A DNA stretch of 64,000 nt from Verrucosispora sioxanthis (GTDB lineage: Bacteria > Actinomycetota > Actinomycetes > Mycobacteriales > Micromonosporaceae). The notes beneath the pieces were generated by a model, which was not told the origin of the DNA, searched no databases, and saw nothing but the letters and a program-made list of their open reading frames with translations. Made by a program: the position numbers and the translations under genes. Positions 54,522 to 63,191 of this stretch are shown piece after piece; within the stretch, counting starts at the first letter, position 1; every line of letters begins with the position of its first letter. The DNA is taken from positions 310,001 to 374,000 of the forward strand of contig NZ_SAIY01000004.1 in assembly GCF_010560025.1 (NCBI RefSeq), written 5' to 3'.

Positions 54522-57500
54522 GTGTCGACCCAGCAGACTTCGCAGGAGAACCCACTGGCGGGTTTCGGCCCGAACGAGTGGATCGTCGAGGAGATGTACC
54601 AGCGCTACCTCGCCGATCCCCGCAGCGTCGACCCGGCCTGGCACGACTTCTTCGCCGACTACCGGCCCGGTCAGAACACAGCGGGCACCGGTGACGGGCG
54701 GCCGGCCACCACCGCCGCCAAGGACGCGACCCCGGCCAGGACCGAGACGGCCACCAAGAGCGAACCGGCGGCCAAGGCCGAGCCGACGGGCAAGGCCGAG
54801 CCGGCAGCCAAGGGCGACCGCCGCGCGGCGGCGGAGACCTCGAAGCCGGCGTCCGCCGCGTCCAAGTCGACCACCGCGAAGCCCGCCGCTGCCAAGCCCG
54901 CCGCCGCCAAGGCCGAGCCGACGAAGAGTCAGCCCACCCGGACCGCGCCCACCACCGGCGGGCCACAGACCACGCCGCTGCGCGGAGTGGCCGCCAAGAT
55001 CGTCCAGAACATGGACGCGTCGTTGGCCGTACCGACCGCGACGAGCGTCCGAGCCGTGCCGGCCAAGCTCCTGGTCGACAACCGCATCGTGATCAACAAT
55101 CACCTCGCCCGGGGACGCGGCGGCAAGGTCAGCTTCACCCACCTGATCGGCTACGCCCTGGTGCGGGCGCTCGTCGCCCACCCCGAGATGAACAACTCCT
55201 TCGCCGAGGTCGACGGCAAGCCGGTGATGGTCCGCCCCGAGCACGTCAACCTGGGCATCGCCATCGACCTGACCAAGCCCGACGGCAGCCGCAACCTGGT
55301 GGTTCCCTCCATCAAGGCCTGCGAGCAGATGGACTTCCGGCAGTTCTGGCAGGCGTACGAGGACGTCGTCCGGCGCGCCCGCCGCAACGAGCTGACCATG
55401 GAGGACTACTCCGGCACCACCATCTCGCTCACCAACCCCGGCGGCATCGGCACCGTGCACTCGATGCCGCGACTCATGCAGGGCCAGAGCGCGATCATCG
55501 GAGTCGGCGCCATGGAGTACCCGGCGCCGTACCAGGGCATGAGCGAGGCCACCCTGGCCGAGCTGGCGGTCAGCAAGGTCATCACGCTGACCAGCACGTA
55601 CGACCACCGGATCATCCAGGGCGCGCAGTCCGGCGAGTTCCTCAAGGTCATGCACGAGCTGATGCTCGGCGAGCACGGCTTCTACGACCAGATCTTCACC
55701 TCGCTGCGGATCCCCTACGAGCCGGTGCGCTGGATGCGCGACGTCGCGGTCGACAGCGAGGGGCAGATCAACAAGACCGCCCGGGTCCACGAGCTGATCC
55801 ACTCCTACCGGGTGCGCGGTCACCTGATGGCCGACACCGACCCGCTGGAGTTCAAGATCCGTAAGCACCCGGATCTGGATGTCCTCCAGCACGGGCTGAC
55901 CCTGTGGGACCTGGACCGCACCTTCCCGGTGAACGGCTTCGCCGGCCGGCAGCGGATGAAGCTGCGGGAGATCCTGGGGGTCCTGCGCGACTCGTACTGC
56001 CGCCGGGTCGGCATCGAGTACATGCACATCCAGGACCCGGCCGAGCGCCGCTGGATCCAGGAGCGGGTCGAGCGCAAGTACGAGAAGCCGCCGGCCGGCG
56101 AGCAGAAGCACGTGCTCAACCGGCTCAACGCGGCCGAGGCCTTCGAGACGTTCCTGCAGACCAAGTACGTCGGCCAGAAGCGCTTCTCGCTGGAGGGTGG
56201 CGAGTCGCTCATCCCGCTGCTCGGTGAGGTGCTGGAGAACGCCGCCGAGGGCGGGCTGGACGAGGTCGTCATCGGCATGGCCCACCGGGGTCGACTCAAC
56301 GTGCTGGCCAACATCGTCGGTAAGCCGTACGAGAAGATCTTCTCCGAGTTCGAGGGACACCTGGACCCACGCTCCACCCAGGGCTCGGGCGACGTGAAGT
56401 ACCACCTGGGCCAGAACGGCAAGTTCACCACTCCCGACGGCGACCACGCCGTCAAGGTGTCGGTGGTGGCGAACCCGTCGCACCTGGAGGCCGTCGACCC
56501 GGTGCTGGAGGGGATCGTCCGGGCCAAGCAGGACCGCATCGACCTCAAGCTGGAGGGCTACACCGTGCTGCCGCTGGCGGTGCACGGCGACGCGGCCTTC
56601 GCCGGCCAGGGCGTGGTGGCCGAGACGCTGAACCTCTCCCAGTTGCGCGGTTACCGCACCGGCGGGACGGTCCACGTGGTGGTCAACAACCAGGTCGGTT
56701 TCACCACCGCGCCGGAGTACAGCCGCTCCAGCCTCTACAGCACCGACGTGGCCCGGATGATCCAGGCCCCGATCTTCCACGTCAACGGTGACGACCCGGA
56801 GGCCGTCGTCCGGGTGGCCCGGCTCGCCTTCGAGTACCGCCAGGCATTCAACAAGGACGTCGTCATCGACCTGGTCTGCTACCGGCGGCGCGGGCACAAC
56901 GAGGGCGACGACCCCTCGATGTCCAACCCCCAGATGTACCGGATCATCGACTCGAAGCGCTCGGTCCGCAAGCTCTACACCGAGGAGCTGATCGGGCGGG
57001 GTGACATCACCGTGGAAGACGCCGAGGAACTGCTGCGCGACTACCAGGCGCAGTTGGAGCGGGTCTTCAAGGCCACCCGCGACGCGGCCAGCACGCCACG
57101 TCAGCTGAGCCGCCCACCCCGGCAGGACGAGCCCGAGCCGCAGGTGGAGACGGCGACCGAGGCTTCGGTCATCAAGGCCATCGGTGAGGCGCACGTCAAC
57201 CTGCCCGACGGTTTCACCCCGCACAAGCGGATCCGGCAGCTGCTCGACCGGCGGGCCCGGATGGCCGTCGAAGGCAACATCGACTGGGGTTTCGGCGAGA
57301 TCATCGCCTTCGGTGCGTTGCTGCACGACGGGGTCACCGTCCGGCTCGCCGGGCAGGACTCGCGTCGCGGCACCTTCGTGCAGCGGCACGCCTCGATCGT
57401 CGACGCGGAGACCGGCGACGACTACCTGCCACTGCAGTCGCTCACCGCCGACGGCGAGCGGTCCCGGTTCTTCGTGCACGACTCGCTGTTGAGCGAGTAC

Positions 57501-58313
57501 GCCGCGATGGGCTTCGAGTACGGCTACTCGGTGGAGAACCTGGAGGCGCTGGTCTGCTGGGAGGCGCAGTTCGGTGACTTCGTCAACGGTGCCCAGTCCG
57601 TGATCGACGAGTTCATCTCCTCGGGCGAGGTGAAGTGGGGCCAGCGTTCCGCCGTGACCCTGCTGTTGCCGCACGGCCACGAGGGTCAGGGACCGGACCA
57701 CACCTCCGGCCGCCCGGAGCGCTTCCTCCAGCTCTGCGCCGAGGACAACATGCGGGTGGCGAACCCGACGACGCCGGCGAACTACTTCCACCTGCTGCGC
57801 CGGCAGGCGTTGTCGCCCAAGCGCAAGCCACTCGTGGTGTTCACGCCGAAGTCGCTGTTGCGGCACAAGCTCTGCGTCTCCTCGGTGGAGGACTTCACCA
57901 CCGGCGGCTTCTCCCCGGTGCTGGCCGACCCGGCGGCCGGCAACGCCGAGCGGGTCAAGCGGGTGCTGCTCTGCTCGGGCAAGGTCTACTACGACCTGTT
58001 CCAGGCTCGGCAGGAGCGCGGCATCAGCAACACGGCGATCATCCGGCTGGAGCAGCTCTACCCGATGCCGGTGGAGGAGATCCGGGCCGCGCTCGCCCAG
58101 TACCCGAACGCGGAGGACTTCGCCTGGGTGCAGGAGGAGCCGGCCAACCAGGGCGCCTGGTCGTTCGTCGCGCTCAACCTGCTGGAGCACCTCGACGATG
58201 TTCGGCTTCGCCGCATCTCCCGTCCGGCCGCCGCGGCGCCGGCAGTCGGGTCGGCGAAGATGCACGAGGTCGAGCAGACCGCGCTGATCGAGGCGGCACT
58301 TCCCCGCCCCTGA
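54522..58313 (+). CDS. kgd: Multifunctional 2-oxoglutarate decarboxylase/dehydrogenase
   Basis: The 1,263-residue protein has the actinobacterial KGD/OdhA layout. There is an N-terminal docking segment ([20 protein letters not shown]), a long Ala/Lys/Pro linker (about residues 50-150), an E2-like succinyltransferase domain ([28 protein letters not shown] with the catalytic His) and an E1 domain ([25 protein letters not shown]). It feeds succinyl-CoA or succinate semialdehyde into the TCA cycle with an E3 and a lipoyl E2. The E2-like domain lacks a lipoyl domain, as usual. GTG start 54522. In relatives activity is controlled by the FHA protein GarA, not seen here. Confidence 0.96.
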   Translation: MSTQQTSQENPLAGFGPNEWIVEEMYQRYLADPRSVDPAWHDFFADYRPGQNTAGTGDGRPATTAAKDATPARTETATKSEPAAKAEPTGKAEPAAKGDRRAAAETSKPASAASKSTTAKPAAAKPAAAKAEPTKSQPTRTAPTTGGPQTTPLRGVAAKIVQNMDASLAVPTATSVRAVPAKLLVDNRIVINNHLARGRGGKVSFTHLIGYALVRALVAHPEMNNSFAEVDGKPVMVRPEHVNLGIAIDLTKPDGSRNLVVPSIKACEQMDFRQFWQAYEDVVRRARRNELTMEDYSGTTISLTNPGGIGTVHSMPRLMQGQSAIIGVGAMEYPAPYQGMSEATLAELAVSKVITLTSTYDHRIIQGAQSGEFLKVMHELMLGEHGFYDQIFTSLRIPYEPVRWMRDVAVDSEGQINKTARVHELIHSYRVRGHLMADTDPLEFKIRKHPDLDVLQHGLTLWDLDRTFPVNGFAGRQRMKLREILGVLRDSYCRRVGIEYMHIQDPAERRWIQERVERKYEKPPAGEQKHVLNRLNAAEAFETFLQTKYVGQKRFSLEGGESLIPLLGEVLENAAEGGLDEVVIGMAHRGRLNVLANIVGKPYEKIFSEFEGHLDPRSTQGSGDVKYHLGQNGKFTTPDGDHAVKVSVVANPSHLEAVDPVLEGIVRAKQDRIDLKLEGYTVLPLAVHGDAAFAGQGVVAETLNLSQLRGYRTGGTVHVVVNNQVGFTTAPEYSRSSLYSTDVARMIQAPIFHVNGDDPEAVVRVARLAFEYRQAFNKDVVIDLVCYRRRGHNEGDDPSMSNPQMYRIIDSKRSVRKLYTEELIGRGDITVEDAEELLRDYQAQLERVFKATRDAASTPRQLSRPPRQDEPEPQVETATEASVIKAIGEAHVNLPDGFTPHKRIRQLLDRRARMAVEGNIDWGFGEIIAFGALLHDGVTVRLAGQDSRRGTFVQRHASIVDAETGDDYLPLQSLTADGERSRFFVHDSLLSEYAAMGFEYGYSVENLEALVCWEAQFGDFVNGAQSVIDEFISSGEVKWGQRSAVTLLLPHGHEGQGPDHTSGRPERFLQLCAEDNMRVANPTTPANYFHLLRRQALSPKRKPLVVFTPKSLLRHKLCVSSVEDFTTGGFSPVLADPAAGNAERVKRVLLCSGKVYYDLFQARQERGISNTAIIRLEQLYPMPVEEIRAALAQYPNAEDFAWVQEEPANQGAWSFVALNLLEHLDDVRLRRISRPAAAAPAVGSAKMHEVEQTALIEAALPRP

Positions 58314-58324
58314 CGAGAACTGAC

Positions 58325-58360
58325 CCGGTCCCGTCCCGCCCCAGGGTGGGACGGGACCGG
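58325..58360 (+). terminator. Hairpin between kgd and DUF6104
   Basis: A perfect 13-bp stem (CCGGTCCCGTCCC and complement at 58348-58360) with a 10-nt loop starts 11 bp after the kgd stop. Confidence 0.78.
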
Positions 58361-58400
58361 ACGGCTTCACCGGGGCTCCGGTGAGGAAGCGAGCAGACCC

Positions 58401-58580
58401 ATGTACTTCACCGACCGGGGCATCGAGGAACTGGTCGAGCGGCGCGGCGACGAGCAGGTCAGCCTGGAGTGGCTGGGCGCGCGGCTGCGTGACTTCGTCG
58501 ACCTGAACCCGGAGTTCGAGACCCCGATCGAACGGTTCGCCACCTGGCTGGCCCGGCTCGACGACGAAGACGACGACTGA
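58401..58580 (+). CDS. DUF6104 small acidic protein
   Basis: The 59-residue protein begins MYFTDRGIEELVERRG and ends in a run of Asp/Glu. It is the DUF6104 family, found immediately downstream of kgd in many actinobacteria. No function is known; its fixed position suggests a link with the 2-oxoglutarate dehydrogenase complex or its regulation (inference). GAGGAAGC lies about 12 nt before the ATG at 58401. A strong hairpin separates it from kgd, so it may have its own promoter or rely on read-through. Confidence 0.85.
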   Translation: MYFTDRGIEELVERRGDEQVSLEWLGARLRDFVDLNPEFETPIERFATWLARLDDEDDD

Positions 58581-58585
58581 TCACC

Positions 58586-59668
58586 GTGCCAGCCATCGGG
58601 CCGGCCGGCCGACGCGCCCGGTCGTGGCGTCGACCGCTGTCGAGCCCGACCGGCGCCCCGGGGCGCCGACGGAGGGTCGTGGCGACCGGGTTCGCCCTGG
58701 CGTTGCTGCTGGCTGGTTGTGCCGACCAGCCCGCACCGCCTCGGGTGACCGACCCGGTCGGCTCCGCGCCGCCCCTGCCCTCGGTGTTCTATCTCGACCC
58801 GGCCAATCCGGCCGAGTTGGAGGCGCAACAACGCGCGGCCCGGGGTGACACGGCCGCAGCGGAGACGCTGCGCACAATCGGCAGCCGACCGAGCGCGAAG
58901 TGGCTCACCGGTGGTCCGGCCCGCGACGAGGTCGACGCGTTCCTGGGTCAGGCCGCGATCGCGGGCCAGACACCCGTGCTGGTGTTGCACAACGTGCCGC
59001 AACGCGACTGCGGCCGGCAGGGCGAGGGAGGCGCCCGTACCGGCGCGGAGTACCAGGCGTGGATCCGCGATGTCGCGGCCGGTGTCGCCGGCCGTCCGGT
59101 GATCGTCGTCCTCGAACCGGGTGCGCTGCCCGACGCGGTGGCCGGCTGCGTCCGGGACGCCGCCGGCCGGCTCGCCCTGCTGCGCGACGCGGTCACCGTG
59201 CTCGCCAGCACCGGCACCGCCCGGATCTACCTCGATGCCGGGCATCCGGGGTGGATCCGCGACGTCGAGGCGTTGGCGGCGGCACTGCGCCAAGCCGGCG
59301 TGGACCAGGCCGACGGGTTCGCACTCAACGTGGCGAACTTCGTCCGCACCACGGACAACGTCAGCTACGGCCACCGGATCTCCGACGCGCTCGGCGGCGA
59401 CACCACGTTCGTCATCGACACCAGCCGCAACGGCAACGGCCCCTACCCGGCCGAACGCGTCGGCGGTGCGCCGAGCTGGTGCAATCCGCCGGGCCGGGCG
59501 ATCGGCGAGGAACCCACCGCCGACCCAGGCCTGTCCCGGGTGGACGCCCTGCTCTGGATCAAGTTCCCCGGCGAGTCCGACGGCGACTGCCGTCCCGGCG
59601 AACCCCCCGCCGGCCAGTTCTGGCCCACCTACGCCATCTCACTCGCCCACCCCGGACAACCCCGTTGA
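58586..59668 (+). CDS. GH6 family glycoside hydrolase lipoprotein
   Basis: The 360-residue protein has a twin-Arg-rich N-terminus, a hydrophobic stretch and a lipobox (ALLLAGCAD, Cys at about residue 46), so it is a lipoprotein. The catalytic domain is GH6: VLVLHNVPQRDCG, YLDAGHPGW, NVANF and ALLWIKFPGESDG, with catalytic Asp residues in QRDCG and further along. GH6 enzymes cleave beta-1,4-glucan (endoglucanase or cellobiohydrolase). There is no cellulose-binding domain. The GTG at 58586 starts 5 bp after the DUF6104 stop. Confidence 0.87.
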   Translation: MPAIGPAGRRARSWRRPLSSPTGAPGRRRRVVATGFALALLLAGCADQPAPPRVTDPVGSAPPLPSVFYLDPANPAELEAQQRAARGDTAAAETLRTIGSRPSAKWLTGGPARDEVDAFLGQAAIAGQTPVLVLHNVPQRDCGRQGEGGARTGAEYQAWIRDVAAGVAGRPVIVVLEPGALPDAVAGCVRDAAGRLALLRDAVTVLASTGTARIYLDAGHPGWIRDVEALAAALRQAGVDQADGFALNVANFVRTTDNVSYGHRISDALGGDTTFVIDTSRNGNGPYPAERVGGAPSWCNPPGRAIGEEPTADPGLSRVDALLWIKFPGESDGDCRPGEPPAGQFWPTYAISLAHPGQPR

Positions 59669-59723
59669 TCATGAGGTTAGCGGCGGCGAAACGGACAAAA
59701 TGCCCCGCTAACCTCATGATCAA
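59665..59723. terminator. Perfect 19-bp inverted repeat holding both stop codons
   Basis: TTGATCATGAGGTTAGCGG (59665-59683) and its exact complement (59705-59723) flank a 21-nt loop. The TGA stop of the GH6 gene (59666-59668) lies in the left arm and the reverse-strand TGA of the glycosyltransferase gene (59720-59722) lies in the right arm. Confidence 0.88.
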
Positions 59724-61903
59724 TGAGAGCTGGTGGGGGTTGGGGTGGGGGGCAGGCCGGTGCGGCGGAGTTTTTGCCAGCCTAGGCGGCCGCCGGTGAG
59801 GGCGGTCGTGACCGACTGGATCATCACCAGGTACATCAGCTGGCGGTAGACGAACTGCTGCAACGGCAGCACCCACAGCACGCTCAGCTTCTCCCGATCG
59901 AGGCGGAACGCGACCACGGCGGTCAGCGTCTGCAAGGCGAGCATGACCAGCCAGGCCACCGCCGTCGCGGTCCGGTCGAGGAAGAACAGGCCGTAGAGCG
60001 CGAGGAGGTCGATCACCGGTGCCAGCAGCGGCAGCAGCACCCCGAACAGGCTCAGGAACAACAGGCAGCGACGGGTGAATCGGCCGGAGGCGCCACGGTC
60101 GACAAGCGAACGCCGATGTTTCCACATCGCCTGCATGGTGCCGTAGCTCCACCGGTACCGCTGCTTCCACAACTGCCCCAGCGTCGCCGGGGCCTCCGTC
60201 CACGCCCGGGCCGTCTCCTCGTAGACCACCTTCCAGCCGGCACGGCCGAGCGCCATGGTGACGTCGGTGTCCTCGGCCAGCGTGTCGTCGGTCAGGCCAC
60301 CGGCGTAGCGCAGCGCCTGCCGGCGGAAGGCGCCGATGGCCCCGGGCACGGTGGACATGCAGCGCAACGTCTCGTACAGCCGGCGGTCGAGGTTGAAGCC
60401 GATGACGTACTCGATGTGCTGCCACTTGGCGATCAGGCTGTCCCGGTTGCCCACCTTGACGTTGCCGGCCACCGCGCCGACCTGCGGATCCGCGAAGGGT
60501 TGGACGAGCCGTCGCACCGAGTCGTGCTCGAACACGGTGTCCCCGTCGACCATTACGATCAGTTCGTGCCGGGCCAGCGCGACCCCGGTGTTCAGCGCGC
60601 TCGGCTTGCCGCCGTTGGGCTTGCGGACGACCCGGACGTTCGGCAGCCGCAGCGCCTCGACGATCGCCGCCGTGCCGTCGGTGGAACCGTCGTCGACGAC
60701 GATCACCTCGATGCCGCCCGGATGGTCGCCACCGGCCAGCGAGCGGACGGCCGCGGCGATCCCCTCCTTCTCGTTGTACGCGGGCACGATCACCGAGACC
60801 GGCTCGGTCACCGGCGGCCCCCAGGCCCAGTCGGGGGCGCGGCGTCGCCGGGCGTGCCGGCCGGCGAGCACCAGCAGCAGGACGGTACGAGCCACCGTCA
60901 GCGCGCCCACCGCCAGGAAGATGAACCCGAGCCAGCCCAGCGTCCGGTCCGCGCCCTGCACCCCCCAGATGAGCATCCGGCCGCGCCAGCGTTCCCCGGT
61001 GCTGGCCGGCTGACCGGCGTCGACCCGGTGGTCCACGCCGGCCTCGGCGAGCGCGAGGTTCAGGCCACCGGTGACGGTGACGAAGCGGTAGCCGCGCTCC
61101 TTCAGCAGCGGGATGAACCGGTCGAGCGCGGCGACGGTCTGCGCCCGTTCGCCGCCCGCGTCGTGCCAGAGTGTGATCGCGCCCGAGTATCCGGGCGGCG
61201 TGGCGTTGGTGACGATCTGGTCGACGCCGGGCAGCGCCCAGTCCCGGCTGTCGGTGTCGTTGAGCACGTTGAGGTAACCCAGCTCGCCGGCCTGGGCGAA
61301 CACCGGCCAGTCCAGATCGTTGATGGCCTGGGCATAGGAGGAGTACGGGAACCGGATCAGCGAGGTACGGACGCCGGCCGCGCTGGCGATGGCCAACTGG
61401 GTCTGGGTGTACTCCATCCGGCGTCGCCAGTCGGGCAGGACGGCCAGGTCCGGGTGCGTGAAGGTGTGCACACCGATCTCGTGGCCGTCGGCGGCCAGTT
61501 CCCGAACCAGCTCCGGGTGGCGGGCCACCTGCGAACCGACCACGAAGAAGGTCGCCGGCACCTGATGAACGGCCAGCACCCGCAGCACCTCGCGGGTCCA
61601 GACCGGGTCGGGACCGTCGTCGAAGGTGAGCGCGACGGTGCGCGGGGGCAGTCGGTACGACCGGGTCAGCCCACCGGTGCTGCTGATGATCGGACCACCG
61701 GCGACCACCGCCGTCGGCACCGCACGCTGCCCGTCGTGGCTGACCTGACGATCCGGCGCGAAGGACGCGTTGGCGTACGCGCCGACGAGCAGCACGGCGG
61801 CGAGCACCGCGCAGAGTACGCCGAGAAGGGTCCAGCTCGGCGGTGGCACGACCCGCCGACCTCGCACCGCCCGGCGGGACCGGCGCGCCGGCAACTCAGT
61901 CAT
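59720..61903 (-). CDS. Polysaccharide deacetylase - GT2 glycosyltransferase fusion
   Basis: The 727-residue protein has an N-terminal membrane helix (about 23-45), an extracellular NodB-type deacetylase domain (ALTFDDGPDPVWT with the metal Asp, GSQVARHPELV, GVHTFTHPDL) and a second helix block. The C-terminal GT2 domain (SVIVPAYNEKEGI, VVDDGSTDGTAAIV, MVDGDTVFE, AEDTDVTMAL, WKQRYRW: the QxxRW motif) is followed by three to four helices. It would polymerise and de-N-acetylate an exported hexosamine polymer. Its ATG overlaps the upstream gene's stop by 8 bp. The architecture is known in actinobacteria, but its product is not. Confidence 0.93.
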   Translation of the reverse strand: MTELPARRSRRAVRGRRVVPPPSWTLLGVLCAVLAAVLLVGAYANASFAPDRQVSHDGQRAVPTAVVAGGPIISSTGGLTRSYRLPPRTVALTFDDGPDPVWTREVLRVLAVHQVPATFFVVGSQVARHPELVRELAADGHEIGVHTFTHPDLAVLPDWRRRMEYTQTQLAIASAAGVRTSLIRFPYSSYAQAINDLDWPVFAQAGELGYLNVLNDTDSRDWALPGVDQIVTNATPPGYSGAITLWHDAGGERAQTVAALDRFIPLLKERGYRFVTVTGGLNLALAEAGVDHRVDAGQPASTGERWRGRMLIWGVQGADRTLGWLGFIFLAVGALTVARTVLLLVLAGRHARRRRAPDWAWGPPVTEPVSVIVPAYNEKEGIAAAVRSLAGGDHPGGIEVIVVDDGSTDGTAAIVEALRLPNVRVVRKPNGGKPSALNTGVALARHELIVMVDGDTVFEHDSVRRLVQPFADPQVGAVAGNVKVGNRDSLIAKWQHIEYVIGFNLDRRLYETLRCMSTVPGAIGAFRRQALRYAGGLTDDTLAEDTDVTMALGRAGWKVVYEETARAWTEAPATLGQLWKQRYRWSYGTMQAMWKHRRSLVDRGASGRFTRRCLLFLSLFGVLLPLLAPVIDLLALYGLFFLDRTATAVAWLVMLALQTLTAVVAFRLDREKLSVLWVLPLQQFVYRQLMYLVMIQSVTTALTGGRLGWQKLRRTGLPPTPTPTSSH

Positions 61904-62789
61904 CGGCCGGGGCGTCGTCGGCACCGTCCGACGGGTCGACGCTCGGCGACGCCGGTGCCGTGGTGGACGGCTCGACGCTGGGAGTGGTCGCCGGTGTGGT
62001 CGACCGGGAGGGTCGCGGTGACGCCGGTGGCGACGACGAGACACGGCTGGGTGGCGCCGGGATGCTTGTCGTCCTGGCTGCCCGGGTCGGGGTGGCCTGC
62101 GGGCGCGGCGCACCACCGCCCGTGGTACGGGAGGCGGCCGTGCTCGGCGGCGCCTCCGCGGCGGGGATCGACGGGGCCGGTGGCGGTTGCCAGGGCCGGC
62201 GGGTCGGCTCCACGAAGGGCAGCACCCTGTCGGCGTTCACCGGGCCGCCCGCGAAGCTCGCCACAACCAGGCCGGTGTAGAGCAGACCCACCAGACCCAG
62301 GGCGTACCCGATCCAGCGCAAGCGGGACCGGCGCCGGCCGCTCGGGTCCACGAAGACCGGCGGCGGCTGGGGTACGGCGGCCATCACGGTGGTGGGGCTG
62401 TCTCCCGGCAGCACCACCGTGGCCGCGTCCAGCACGGCCGGCTGCACCACCGTGGGTGCGTCCAGTACCGACGGCTGCACCACCGTGGCCGCGTCCAGTA
62501 CCGACGGCTGCTCCACCGTGGGTGCGTCCACCACCCGCTGCGTGACCGTCGGCGAGTCCAGCACGACCGGCTGCACGAGGGTCGGGGCATCCAGCACGAC
62601 CGGCTGTACCGCCGCAGGCGCTTCCGGTGCGGCCGGCCGCACCGCTGTCGAGGCCGCTGCCACGGCGGGCGGTGCCATCGTCGGCGGCTCCGCGGGCCCT
62701 GGCGTCGCGGCCGGTTCGGCGGCTGTGGGTCGCTCGACGCCCCATCCGCCGTTGGCCGTATCGGCGCTGGTCAGAGGGTCCGCAGTCAT
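61896..62789 (-). CDS. Membrane protein with eleven-residue repeats and Ser/Pro/Thr-rich exterior
   Basis: The 297-residue protein has a disordered N-terminus with six tandem repeats of the type VQPVVLDAPTV (residues 61-125), one membrane helix (about 157-180, IGYALGLVGLLYTGLVVASF) and a Pro/Ser/Thr-rich C-terminal region of about 115 residues, probably outside the membrane. I recognise no family. Its stop overlaps the deacetylase-GT2 start, so the two are co-translated, and it may anchor or regulate that enzyme. ATG 62789 was chosen; GTG/ATG starts further upstream add few residues. Confidence 0.75.
   Translation of the reverse strand: MTADPLTSADTANGGWGVERPTAAEPAATPGPAEPPTMAPPAVAAASTAVRPAAPEAPAAVQPVVLDAPTLVQPVVLDSPTVTQRVVDAPTVEQPSVLDAATVVQPSVLDAPTVVQPAVLDAATVVLPGDSPTTVMAAVPQPPPVFVDPSGRRRSRLRWIGYALGLVGLLYTGLVVASFAGGPVNADRVLPFVEPTRRPWQPPPAPSIPAAEAPPSTAASRTTGGGAPRPQATPTRAARTTSIPAPPSRVSSSPPASPRPSRSTTPATTPSVEPSTTAPASPSVDPSDGADDAPADD
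62415..62609 (-). repeat. 33-bp tandem coding repeat
   Basis: Six imperfect copies of a 33-bp unit (one of 30 bp) encode the consensus VQPxVLDAPTV. Variation is mostly at Ser/Ala/Pro positions, and the core LDA/DAPT is kept. Such VNTRs can change copy number between strains. Confidence 0.85.
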
Positions 62790-63191
62790 GGCCGGGAGTC
62801 TAGGAGTGAACAATCCTCGGCTTCCTCCGGGAGCCCGGCGGTGGGACGGACATCCCAGTTCACCGCACGAGCACCCGAGCCGGCGTGAGCGTCGACTCGC
62901 AGAGGGTGAGCATCACCTCCGCCGGTGGGCGGCCGGTTGCGTCGACCCGGCTCCCCGGGCTCGTCGAAACCGGCCGCGAGCAGGTCGAACGTACCGGCGG
63001 CGCTCGTGCCGGCGGTCGTACCGACCGGATGGTCCGGCGTCCGCCCCTGGGCGGTCGGGTCGAAATAAAGATCTTCCTGGCCGAGCCGGAGGTCAGCCGT
63101 GCGCTCGTCGGACGGGCGGTCACCGGACGGCCCGGGTGGGCGGGTCCGAGGACCCACGCGAGAACCACCCTGATCTTGTAGCGTGAGTGCC
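62790..63191. other. Gene-poor gap before pta
   Basis: The gap holds the promoter region of the minus-strand repeat protein and possibly that of pta. A plus-strand ORF at 62885-63181 and two antisense ORFs overlap here. Third-position GC of the 62885 frame is about 82%, lower than that of neighbouring genes, and no homology is recognised. I leave it uncalled. TAGCGT at 63179-63184 fits a -10 for a leaderless pta start at 63192. Confidence 0.4.

Noticed and set aside
62885..63181. Plus-strand 98-codon ORF before pta
   Set aside because: Lower third-position GC than the neighbours, no recognisable homology, and competing antisense ORFs with equal third-position GC.
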